Below are positions 16,509 to 23,987 of a stretch of DNA of 64,000 nucleotides, piece by piece. A model generated the notes under the pieces. That model was not told the origin of the DNA. It ran no database searches and saw nothing but the letters and a program-made list of their open reading frames with translations. Each line of letters opens with the position of its first letter. The first letter of the stretch is position 1. A program made the position numbers and the translations under genes. The stretch is from positions 2,542,001 through 2,606,000 of the forward strand of contig NZ_CP150241.1 in assembly GCF_037975235.1 (NCBI RefSeq), written 5' to 3'. This stretch comes from Paenibacillus sp. FSL R5-0341 (GTDB lineage Bacteria > Bacillota > Bacilli > Paenibacillales > Paenibacillaceae).

Positions 16509-17825
16509 ATGAGAATCAAAAAAGGATTAACGGGATTAATCGTAGGTGCGCTGATGCTGGGCTTGCTTGCCGGCTGTGTAGGTAAAAATGAAACGAACGG
16601 TGGAGATAACGGAGGTGGAGCGGCAGGGGGAAAAGTGAAGCTCACCATGTGGGGCGCGGTACCGCCCGAGAATGGTCCACAGGAAGTGGTGGATACCTGG
16701 AATGCGGAGCATCCTGATATTCAGGTGGAATATGTGCGGTTTGTGAATGACGATGATGGCAACCTGAAGCTGGATACGGCGCTGTCCACGGGGCAGAACG
16801 TTGATCTATATGTCAACTACACCCTCACGAATCTGGATAAACGTATCAAGGGCGGGACAGCACTGGATCTGGGCGAGTTCACTGATTACAACATTGATGA
16901 GAAAATGGGTGAAGATGCGGCTTCCTGGAAAGTGGATGGCAAATATTACGGGATGCCGACCAAGAAAAATGCTGCCTTCTTCGCTTTAAATATGAAAGCG
17001 CTTGATCAGGCCGGACTGAGTGTACCAACAGCCTGGACATGGGATGAAGCCCGTGAATATGCACTCAAACTGAAGACGGCTGGTTTCAAATACGGATTGG
17101 TGCAGCATACCGCTTCCTATGTAGATCCGCTTGATTCCGTTCTGGTGAAGAACGGTTATGTTAAGGCAGACGGCACTTCCAACCTCGATGATCCGCTCGT
17201 CACCAAATGGTTGGAGACGTTGAACGGAATGATGAAGGAGGATGCAACGACGCCACCACTTGGTGAGCAGCTGACTTCCAAAATGCCGGTGGAGAACATG
17301 TTCCTTGCCGGTGAGTCTGCCATGATCAACATTGGCGAATGGCTGATCCGCACATCGAACAACATGACCGAGTTCCCTCGGGATTGGAAAATCGCCTTTG
17401 CCCCTGTACCTAGACTGGCTGAACAGGAAGCAGATATGGTGAAGAGCGGGGGGCTGGGTGACTTTATCGCCATCAATTCCAAGTCGAAAAACAAAGAAGC
17501 TGCATGGGAGTTCCTGAAATGGTACGCCGATGGGGGTATGATGCCAATGGCAGCAGGGGGACGTCTGCCTTCCTCGAATGCGGTCGATCAACAGACTGCT
17601 ATTGATCATCTGCTCGGTGATTATGCCGATTCTTATGATAAAGAGTCACTGGAATTTGTGTTGTATGGTGACGAGACACCTACGTTTGTCCGCAGCATTG
17701 CACAAGAGGTGGTCGATCTGCGTGCACAGGAGTATGAAAAGTTCTTCCTTGGTAACCAGACTGCAGAAATTACGGTACAGAACATGGTCAAACGCCATAA
17801 TGACTGGCTGAAGCAGAATCAATAG
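16509..17825 (+). CDS. ABC sugar transporter solute-binding lipoprotein
   Basis: 438 residues. A lipoprotein signal peptide (MRIKKGLTGLIVGALMLG) ends in the lipobox LLAGC, then a Gly/Asn-rich linker. The rest is a family 1 extracellular solute-binding domain: KLTMWGAVPPENGPQEVVDTW, the NVDLYVNYTL region, and the C-terminal AAWEFLKWYADGG typical of CUT1 sugar-binding proteins. It is surface-anchored and delivers an oligosaccharide to the permeases encoded downstream. It lies 168 bp after the response regulator and is followed by a terminator, which would let it be made in excess over the permeases. Confidence 0.9.
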   Translation: MRIKKGLTGLIVGALMLGLLAGCVGKNETNGGDNGGGAAGGKVKLTMWGAVPPENGPQEVVDTWNAEHPDIQVEYVRFVNDDDGNLKLDTALSTGQNVDLYVNYTLTNLDKRIKGGTALDLGEFTDYNIDEKMGEDAASWKVDGKYYGMPTKKNAAFFALNMKALDQAGLSVPTAWTWDEAREYALKLKTAGFKYGLVQHTASYVDPLDSVLVKNGYVKADGTSNLDDPLVTKWLETLNGMMKEDATTPPLGEQLTSKMPVENMFLAGESAMINIGEWLIRTSNNMTEFPRDWKIAFAPVPRLAEQEADMVKSGGLGDFIAINSKSKNKEAAWEFLKWYADGGMMPMAAGGRLPSSNAVDQQTAIDHLLGDYADSYDKESLEFVLYGDETPTFVRSIAQEVVDLRAQEYEKFFLGNQTAEITVQNMVKRHNDWLKQNQ

Positions 17826-17850
17826 AATGCAAAAGCGATGAGTCCAAAGG

Positions 17851-17873
17851 CCGTCCCCAATGGGACGGTTTTT
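17851..17873 (+). terminator. Terminator/attenuator between binding protein and permease genes
   Basis: CCGTCCC-caat-GGGACGG followed by five T residues, 25 bp after the binding-protein stop. Partial readthrough would set a binding protein to permease ratio. Confidence 0.8.
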
Positions 17874-18091
17874 CTATATAAGCAATAGAACAATAGAGCA
17901 TTAGATGTATGGCATTAGCTAGGGCTTTCCGGGCTAAAGGAAATAGAACAATTCCATGTTGCTTCCCTCCCGAAAGGCACTGCAGAAATACATATATCTG
18001 TGATATCAGGTACAGGGTTATGTTCCTTAAATGTTAGAGGACATCTTGTTATGCTTAATTCCAGAACAGATGTTAAGGAGTGGGGGAGCAT

Positions 18092-18973
18092 ATGCATAAA
18101 TCCTGGATGAAACGGCAGAGCAGGCTCGGGTATCTGTTTATTGGGCCCAATATGATTGGCGTGCTGTTGTTTTTTATTATACCGGCTGTCTATTCGTTCT
18201 ATCTCATGTTCACCGATTACAAATTCATGAGCCCGGAGACGAATTTCGTCGGACTGGACAATATCCGCAGAATGTTGAATGATGATCTGTTTGTGGTGGC
18301 GCTGCGAAATACATTTGTCTTTTTATTAGCAGTTCCTGTATCGATGGGGTTGGCATTTATCGTGGCTGTAGCGCTGAACAAGTCCGTGTACTGGCAAAAA
18401 ACGCTGCGTGCCCTCTATTTCATGCCCTATATCACCAGCGGTGTTGCCATCGCCTTTGTCTGGATGCTGCTGTTCCAGCCAACGTCGGGACCGATTAACG
18501 GTTTCTTGCGCGGGATCGGTATTACAAATCCACCAGGCTGGTTATCGACAACGGAGTGGTCCATGTACGCGATTGATATCATCTGGATCTGGTTCATGCT
18601 GGGTTACAACATGATTATTTATCTGGCCGCTTTGCAGGAAATCCCGGAGGAATTGGTTGAGGCTGCACGGATTGATGGAGCCCGTCCCTGGCAGACGATA
18701 CGCCAAGTAATCTGGCCGCTTGTAAGCCCGACTACCTTTTTGCTGCTGATTACAGGGCTGATTATGACCATCAAGAACTTTGGTATCATTCAGGCGATTA
18801 CCCAGGGTGGGCCAGGGAACAGCACAACCGTGCTGTCGCTCTTTATTTATCAAAATGCCTTCCGATATTACGAGATGGGATACGCTGCTGCCATTAGCTG
18901 GGCACTCTTTGCCATCATCATGATCTTCACTGTATTGCAGTGGCTCGGTCAGAAACGTTGGGTTCACTATTAA
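18092..18973 (+). CDS. ABC sugar transporter permease (CUT1, MalF/UgpA-like)
   Basis: 293 residues with about six membrane segments, the first at LGYLFIGPNMIGVLLFFIIP. The EAA loop that contacts the ATPase is EELVEAARIDGARPWQTIRQVIWPL. ATG 18092 is preceded by AAGGAGTGGGGGAG; an in-frame GTG at 18080 is less likely. Forms a heterodimer with the product of the next gene, 18 bp away. No ATPase gene is present, so a shared MsmX-type ATPase would be needed, as is usual for CUT1 systems in Bacilli. Confidence 0.92.
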   Translation: MHKSWMKRQSRLGYLFIGPNMIGVLLFFIIPAVYSFYLMFTDYKFMSPETNFVGLDNIRRMLNDDLFVVALRNTFVFLLAVPVSMGLAFIVAVALNKSVYWQKTLRALYFMPYITSGVAIAFVWMLLFQPTSGPINGFLRGIGITNPPGWLSTTEWSMYAIDIIWIWFMLGYNMIIYLAALQEIPEELVEAARIDGARPWQTIRQVIWPLVSPTTFLLLITGLIMTIKNFGIIQAITQGGPGNSTTVLSLFIYQNAFRYYEMGYAAAISWALFAIIMIFTVLQWLGQKRWVHY

Positions 18974-18991
18974 GGAGGGGAGGGAATCGTT

Positions 18992-19882
18992 ATGGAGAAA
19001 CGAATTGCCACGAACGCGAAGCCCACAGCTCCGCAATCACCTAAAGTCCGCATGGAGTCCTTGACGCAGATTCGGAGAATCATACTTACACTTCTGATGG
19101 CCGGTTTTGCCTTACTGATGATTATGCCGTTCATCTGGATGATCAGCACGTCGTTCAAATCTCCTGCGGACGTATTCACCTATCCCATCCAGTGGATACC
19201 CTCCAGCCTGAACTGGGAGCACCACATTAAGGTCTGGAGCGGAGCGGATACCTTTGCGACGTATTATCTGAACTCGTTGAAAATATCGCTAATTAGCACG
19301 GTCGGAGCTGTATTTCTCTCGGCTTTTGCAGCGTATGGCTTCGCACGGATTCAATTCAAAGGCCGGGAGACGCTGTTCCTGATCTATCTCTCGATGATGA
19401 TGGTGCCACCTCAGGTGCTCTTTGTACCGAAATTCCTGATGTTTGAGTGGGTTGGCATATATAATACGCATTGGGCTTTGATCCTGCCTGGAATGTTCAC
19501 GATCTTTGGGGTGTTTATGCTGCGACAGTTCTTCCTGTCGGTGCCTTCGGAAATCTCGGAAGCGGCGTTCATAGACGGTGCTGGACACCTGCGTATATTC
19601 TTCAGGCTGATACTGCCCCTGGCGAAGCCTGCGCTGGCTACGCTGGCGATCATCGATTTCTCCTGGCACTGGAATGATTATGAGAACGCGCTCGTGTTCC
19701 TGATCGACAAAGACCTGTACACCGTGCCGCTCGGACTGCAGAACTTTATTCTGGAGAACAATGTGGACTATAACGGCATGATGGCCGCTGCCACGGCAGG
19801 CATTATTCCGATGATTATCGTCTTCCTGGTGGGACAGCATTACATTATCCAGGGCGTGGCCGGAAGTGCCGTGAAGGGTTAA
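18992..19882 (+). CDS. ABC sugar transporter permease (CUT1, MalG/UgpE-like)
   Basis: 296 residues. A 35-residue charged N-terminal tail is followed by six membrane segments. FIWMISTSFKSPADVFTYP is the classic MalG-like opening and the EAA loop is EISEAAFIDGAGHLRIFFRLILPL. GGAGGGGAGGG precedes ATG 18992. Partner of the upstream permease. A terminator-like hairpin follows the stop, closing the transport operon. Confidence 0.92.
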   Translation: MEKRIATNAKPTAPQSPKVRMESLTQIRRIILTLLMAGFALLMIMPFIWMISTSFKSPADVFTYPIQWIPSSLNWEHHIKVWSGADTFATYYLNSLKISLISTVGAVFLSAFAAYGFARIQFKGRETLFLIYLSMMMVPPQVLFVPKFLMFEWVGIYNTHWALILPGMFTIFGVFMLRQFFLSVPSEISEAAFIDGAGHLRIFFRLILPLAKPALATLAIIDFSWHWNDYENALVFLIDKDLYTVPLGLQNFILENNVDYNGMMAAATAGIIPMIIVFLVGQHYIIQGVAGSAVKG

Positions 19883-19910
19883 AGCTGCTATCACTGTGAT
19901 CCTATAATAT

Positions 19911-19954
19911 TACCCTTTTGCTGAACGAGGAGATTTTCGCGGCAGAAGGGTTTT
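19911..19954 (+). terminator. Terminator at the end of the sugar ABC operon
   Basis: ACCCTTTTGCTG and CGGCAGAAGGGT pair imperfectly around a short loop, with TTTTCTG after it. Confidence 0.65.
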
Positions 19955-20010
19955 CTGTTGAAAGGGAGAATTAATCCATGATCAGAGTTTATCCATTGGA
20001 GGAGATTTTT

Positions 20011-20487
20011 ATGGAAATGAAAGTCATCACTTTGCCTGCTTTTCACATTGTAGGATACTCAATCGAAGCGACCATAGAAGAGTTCGAATCGGGGCTGGGC
20101 AAGAGCCACTATCATAAGCTTGTTGAGAGGAAAGATGAAATTCAATATCGGAAAAATGACAACGTCATGTTGATGCAGATGTACCCGATCAATGAAGATT
20201 TCAACGCAAAGACTGATAAATTTACACATCTATTGGGATATGAAGTAACTAGTTTGGAGAATGTCCCATCCGAGATGATAAGTCATGACGTCCCTGACAG
20301 CCAATATGTGACGTGCACGCATCGAGGAGTTGAGTCAGAGATTGGTGATACATACGATTATGTCTATAGACAGTGGATCTGTGAGAATGGACATGAACCC
20401 AAAGATTATGATTTTGAAATTTGGGATGAGCGTTATCAACCGGAAAGTGCCAGCAATGAGATTGATATATATGTAGCTTTGCAGTGA
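20011..20487 (+). CDS. GyrI-like / AraC effector-binding domain protein
   Basis: 158 residues forming one stand-alone effector-binding domain: MEMKVITLPAFHIVGYSIEA at the start, a central repeat with TKFTHLLGYEV, and a C-terminal EIWDERYQP, where family members carry a ligand-contacting acidic residue. Stand-alone versions sequester or hydrolyse small hydrophobic compounds. GGAGGAG (19998-20004) at 6 bp fixes ATG 20011 over the upstream in-frame ATG 19978. Probably its own transcription unit, as a terminator lies just upstream. Confidence 0.8.
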   Translation: MEMKVITLPAFHIVGYSIEATIEEFESGLGKSHYHKLVERKDEIQYRKNDNVMLMQMYPINEDFNAKTDKFTHLLGYEVTSLENVPSEMISHDVPDSQYVTCTHRGVESEIGDTYDYVYRQWICENGHEPKDYDFEIWDERYQPESASNEIDIYVALQ

Positions 20488-20529
20488 TTTTATCGGGATT
20501 CATGGGACACTTTTAAATGAAGGAAGAGG

Positions 20530-21012
20530 ATGTTGTTGAAGCTGAGTATAGTCATATTTATTGTTTTTGTATTGTGTGGTATTTCCTCGTTCTTTCTAAC
20601 CTTTTTTCCTAGTTGGATCTTTTTAAATTTGATTGGAGTAGTAGTTGGAGTATTTGCACTTGGTATGGGGTTGTTTCATGGCATGAAGCAAATAATAAAC
20701 ATCGTAAAACGAATATCTTTCAAGTGCTGTTGCATTATTTTTGGTATCAGCTTGATATTACTTTTTGCTCCTAAGACAGTGTCGGGTATCCAGGATATAG
20801 ATCCTTATCTCTCCAAAGATTACGAAACAATAACAGGTAAACCGAACTACATAGGGTCCATGGGCAGGAAATGGAGGGAACAAACCATCGAAATAAATCA
20901 AATGGAATTGATTAACACTCGGGATATCGCCTGGGAAAATCGAGTTAAAACACTGGAAATAAAGTATCTGCCCAGAACCAAATATGTTATGAGTATTAGA
21001 GCAGTTGAATAA
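20530..21012 (+). CDS. Hypothetical membrane protein, 160 aa
   Basis: Two or three N-terminal hydrophobic segments (LSIVIFIVFVLCGISSFFL, WIFLNLIGVVVGVFALGMG, CCCIIFGISLILLF) with a KRISFKCCC positive/cysteine patch between them. A soluble C-terminal region of about 70 residues follows. I do not recognise a family. It starts 43 bp after the GyrI-like gene on the same strand and may be co-transcribed. AAGGAAGAGG lies very close to ATG 20530, so the start may be a slightly later TTG. Confidence 0.6.
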   Translation: MLLKLSIVIFIVFVLCGISSFFLTFFPSWIFLNLIGVVVGVFALGMGLFHGMKQIINIVKRISFKCCCIIFGISLILLFAPKTVSGIQDIDPYLSKDYETITGKPNYIGSMGRKWREQTIEINQMELINTRDIAWENRVKTLEIKYLPRTKYVMSIRAVE

Positions 21013-21152
21013 TAGATATATTTTCAAATATCTCAGTGTCTAATCTGAACCATCAATATCTTTCGCGATACAATAGTTCAAACTTCGTATATAATTATCA
21101 ATGATATATGATTCTATATGACTACATAACTATCGCGAGGTGCACTAGACTT

Positions 21153-21701
21153 ATGCCAACCATCTATGACTTTACCGTAACCAGAACCAGTGGAGAGCGT
21201 TTCCCGCTCTATCAATATGAAGGAAAACCTGTGCTCATCGTAAACACGGCAAGCAAATGTAAATATACGCACCAGTTCGATGACATGCAGAAGCTGTATG
21301 ACCAGTACAAGGATCAAGGGCTTCAGATTATTGGTTTCCCGTGCAACCAGTTTGCAGAGCAGGAGCCCGGAAGCAGTTCGGAAGCAGAATCCTTTTGCCA
21401 GATTAACTATGGTGTGAAATTTCCGATGTTCTCGAAACTGGATGTGAATGGAGAAGCGGCGCACCCGCTCTACGACTTTTTGAAAAGATCTGGGCCTTTT
21501 GCTGGCTTTGATGAAACAGATATACAGGCAAAACTATTGAAATTGATGGTAGCCGATAAAGCACCAGAATGGTTACATGGCGATGCGATCAAATGGAATT
21601 TCACGAAATTCCTGATTGATGCAGAGGGTCGTGTGGTCAGACGCTTCGAACCGATCGACTCCATCGACGAGATTCAAGAAAGTATTAAACAGCTTCTATA
21701 A
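21153..21701 (+). CDS. Glutathione peroxidase-family thiol peroxidase
   Basis: 182 residues. Peroxidatic Cys36 sits in NTASKCKYTHQF, where most family members have Gly after the Cys. FPCNQFAEQEPGS and KWNFTKFLIDAEG are the other two signatures. Bacterial members usually take electrons from thioredoxin rather than glutathione and reduce organic or hydrogen peroxide in the cytoplasm. ATG 21153 follows GAGGTG (21137-21142). A second family member is encoded at 59771-60325. An 8-bp inverted repeat (21063-21070 and 21131-21138) overlaps the SD. Confidence 0.9.
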   Translation: MPTIYDFTVTRTSGERFPLYQYEGKPVLIVNTASKCKYTHQFDDMQKLYDQYKDQGLQIIGFPCNQFAEQEPGSSSEAESFCQINYGVKFPMFSKLDVNGEAAHPLYDFLKRSGPFAGFDETDIQAKLLKLMVADKAPEWLHGDAIKWNFTKFLIDAEGRVVRRFEPIDSIDEIQESIKQLL

Positions 21702-21766
21702 TTTCACTTTCATATATCCTATAGGGGCATGACTGGAGTCATTTCCCTCTCCCGAACAGGAGGTGC

Positions 21767-22630
21767 ATGAATGTGCCGAGTATGATGCAATTTAGTGCTC
21801 CACTAGAGTATAGCTACCGTTCCACTAGCACGTACAATCCGGGCAAGTCAGATGGATTCCATTCACATCCACACTATGAAATTTATTATTTTCATGCTGG
21901 AGAATGTATCTATATTATAGGAGACCGGGTATACAATCTGGAGCCGGGTGATCTGGTGCTGATGCATGGCTTGACTCTTCATCGACCGCATCCGAAACCC
22001 GGCAGTGCTTATGAGCGAAGTACACTGCATTTTGATCCTTCTGCCATTCGCAGCAGCCTGCATGCGGACCGCATGGTTGAGGTGCTAAAGCCATTTGAAG
22101 AACTCAGAAATTGCCGAGTCAATCTGACGGGAGAGACCCGTTCTGAATTCGAAGCATTGTTGCATGATCTTCATCAACTGTCTCAAAGTCACACCAGTTA
22201 CAGGCAGGAGCGCATGAATGTGCGGCTGTGTGATCTGTTGTATTTTATAGCAGAGATCTGCCAGGGAGATGTAGAAGAACACCTTCCTTCATCAGAGAGG
22301 GAGCGGCATGTGCAGCACATTATCCGTTATGTGGATACGCACTATATGAAGGATATTGGTCTGGATGATTTGGCACTGGAATTACATCTGTCGAAGCCAT
22401 ATCTGGCAGGCATGTTCAAGGAAATGACAGGGCTGACGATATTCAAATATCTGTATGACCGTCGCATCAATCAGGCGAAGCTGTTGTTTCAGTTCCAGCC
22501 GGAAATCACCGTGACAGAAGCGAGTCGATTGTCCGGTTTCAAACGCCTTTCGCATTTTAGCCGGATGTTCAAACAAAGTGTGGGATGTTCGCCTGATCTG
22601 TATCGTTCCCAATTGCATCGCCAAACATAG
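21767..22630 (+). CDS. AraC-family regulator with N-terminal cupin domain
   Basis: 287 residues. An N-terminal cupin (GFHSHPHYEIYYFHAGECIY, then YNLEPGDLVLMHGLTLHRPHP) probably binds the effector. The C-terminal HTH pair is IGLDDLALELHLSKPYLAGMF and VTEASRLSGFKRLSHFSRMF, ending GCSPDLYRSQ. AGGAGG lies only about 3 bp before ATG 21767, so the in-frame GTG 21773 is an alternative. Regulated genes are not apparent; it lies alone between a peroxidase gene and a terminator. Confidence 0.88.
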   Translation: MNVPSMMQFSAPLEYSYRSTSTYNPGKSDGFHSHPHYEIYYFHAGECIYIIGDRVYNLEPGDLVLMHGLTLHRPHPKPGSAYERSTLHFDPSAIRSSLHADRMVEVLKPFEELRNCRVNLTGETRSEFEALLHDLHQLSQSHTSYRQERMNVRLCDLLYFIAEICQGDVEEHLPSSERERHVQHIIRYVDTHYMKDIGLDDLALELHLSKPYLAGMFKEMTGLTIFKYLYDRRINQAKLLFQFQPEITVTEASRLSGFKRLSHFSRMFKQSVGCSPDLYRSQLHRQT

Positions 22631-22641
22631 AAGTCTTCTGT

Positions 22642-22673
22642 GAGCTGACCAGCTTGTCTGGTTGGCTTTTTTT
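22642..22673 (+). terminator. Terminator after the AraC regulator
   Basis: AGCTGACCAG-cttgt-CTGGTTGGCT followed by seven T residues. Confidence 0.85.
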
Positions 22674-22767
22674 GTTGATTTTCTTTCAGGAAATGCACAT
22701 CACCTTGTTTAGAGGACAGGCAGAACAGGTAAAGAAAGGGTAATGAAACCAGAGGAGGCGATCATGA

Positions 22768-23022
22768 ATGAAAGAGCGCACACCGGATCAGAATAACAGC
22801 GATACCCGTCAGGAACGATCCCATGACAATCCCGAACAATATGAGACGGAGCACGAAAGTTTGCTTGACCGACATGAAGAAGAACAGACTGTAGATCCAA
22901 TTCCGATGGAAGATCTGAATATGGAGGCTCAGGAAGAGAAGAATAAAGATCAGACGAAAAGCAACTCGTCTACCGAAGAGAAATACCGGGCGGATTATCG
23001 CAAAAAGGCGAGCGAAGGGTAA
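22768..23022 (+). CDS. Small hydrophilic hypothetical protein, 84 aa
   Basis: Highly charged, low-complexity protein rich in Glu, Asp, Asn, Gln and Lys, with no hydrophobic core and no signal, so probably intrinsically disordered. An AGGAGGCG site gives good spacing to ATG 22768; an ATG 4 bp earlier is out of frame and stops soon. Similar short acidic proteins are common in spore-formers, but no function can be claimed. Confidence 0.6.
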   Translation: MKERTPDQNNSDTRQERSHDNPEQYETEHESLLDRHEEEQTVDPIPMEDLNMEAQEEKNKDQTKSNSSTEEKYRADYRKKASEG

Positions 23023-23098
23023 TTACAATTGCTGTTTTGAGCAAAGAGGTTGAAGTATTTTTCGGTGAATGTATATTTAGTGAAAATAAATTAGTTTG

Positions 23099-23127
23099 TT
23101 GACTAATGTATGTTACTATATTATAGT
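23099..23127 (+). promoter_or_regulatory. Sigma-A promoter with overlapping palindromic operator for the nitroreductase gene
   Basis: TTGACT (23099-23104), 17-bp spacer, TATAGT (23122-23127). A perfect 13-bp palindrome, ACTATA-T-TATAGT (23115-23127), covers the -10 region, where a repressor would block polymerase. The spacing and symmetry resemble sites of MarR/HxlR-type redox regulators; this is inference. Confidence 0.6.
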
Positions 23128-23172
23128 TACTATGTTGGCAATGAAAAACACCATTTTGGGAGGCGAATAAGA

Positions 23173-23772
23173 ATGACTACTTTTTTTGATGCGTTGAAAA
23201 ACAGAAGATCTTATTATGGAATCAGCAAGGAATCTACAATTTCGGATGCTAAAATCCAGGAAATCGTAGAAGAAGCGGTGAAATATACACCAACTTCCTT
23301 CAACTCACAAACATCCCGTGCCGTTGTATTGCTCGGTGAACAACATGATAAATTGTGGAATCACACAGAAGAAATTTTGCGTGAAGTGGTAGGTAATGAA
23401 GAAGCCTTCAAATCCACAGCTGAGAAAATGACCGGATTCCGCAGTGGATATGGTACGGTTCTCTTCTTCGAAGACAACAATGTGATTGCACAGCTTCAAC
23501 AGAATTTTGCAGCATATGCAGATAACTTCCCGATCTGGGCTAACCAATCCAACGGTATGTTGCAACTGGTAATCTGGACTGCTCTGGAACAAGAAGGTCT
23601 GGGTGCATCTTTACAGCACTACAATCCGTTGATTGACGAGAAGGTTAAACAAGAATGGAACATTCCTGAGAACTGGAGATTGATCGCTCAGATGCCATTT
23701 GGTAAACCAACAGCAGCACCGGGTGAGAAAGAATTCCAACCGATTGAAGAGCGCGTAAAAGTACACAAATAA
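23173..23772 (+). CDS. Nitroreductase-family protein (Frm2/Hbn1-like)
   Basis: 199 residues. LKNRRSYYGISKESTISDAKI and VKYTPTSFNSQTSRAVVLLG are the FMN-binding segments of the short nitroreductase subgroup that includes yeast Frm2. The GLGASLQHYNP and C-terminal MPFGKPTAAPGEKEF stretches also fit. It should be a homodimeric FMN enzyme using NAD(P)H on nitro, quinone or lipid-derived substrates. GGGAGGCG precedes ATG 23173. The strong promoter with an overlapping palindrome suggests stress-inducible repression. Confidence 0.88.
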   Translation: MTTFFDALKNRRSYYGISKESTISDAKIQEIVEEAVKYTPTSFNSQTSRAVVLLGEQHDKLWNHTEEILREVVGNEEAFKSTAEKMTGFRSGYGTVLFFEDNNVIAQLQQNFAAYADNFPIWANQSNGMLQLVIWTALEQEGLGASLQHYNPLIDEKVKQEWNIPENWRLIAQMPFGKPTAAPGEKEFQPIEERVKVHK

Positions 23773-23809
23773 ATCAATTTCATAATACCTTTAGCTGCTT
23801 CAATCAAGG

Positions 23810-23849
23810 CTAGATATAGATCAAAATGTTTCAATTTGTCTATATCTAG
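23810..23849. terminator. Hairpin after the nitroreductase gene
   Basis: CTAGATATAGA (23810-23820) and TCTATATCTAG (23839-23849) are exact 11-bp arms around an 18-nt loop. There is no T tract, so terminator function is uncertain. Confidence 0.45.
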
Positions 23850-23925
23850 TTACATAAATTCATTTCAATGAGTTATGAAATTGCTTTAAGTAAGCTTCGC
23901 ATTTCCCAACATTTAACCACATACG

Positions 23926-23984
23926 GCCTCGCTTCAATTTGATACGATGATAGTTGATCGTAATCCAATGAAGCGAGGCTTTTT
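23926..23984 (+). promoter_or_regulatory. Long hairpin with T tract directly upstream of the SLH-GH18 start
   Basis: GCCTCGCTTCA (23926-23936) and TGAAGCGAGGC (23969-23979) are perfect arms; inner sequence extends the stem imperfectly; TTTTT follows and the GTG start is at 23988. The GCGAGG that could act as SD is inside the 3' arm. It may be a terminator for upstream transcription or a structure controlling translation. Confidence 0.55.
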
Positions 23985-23987
23985 GAT

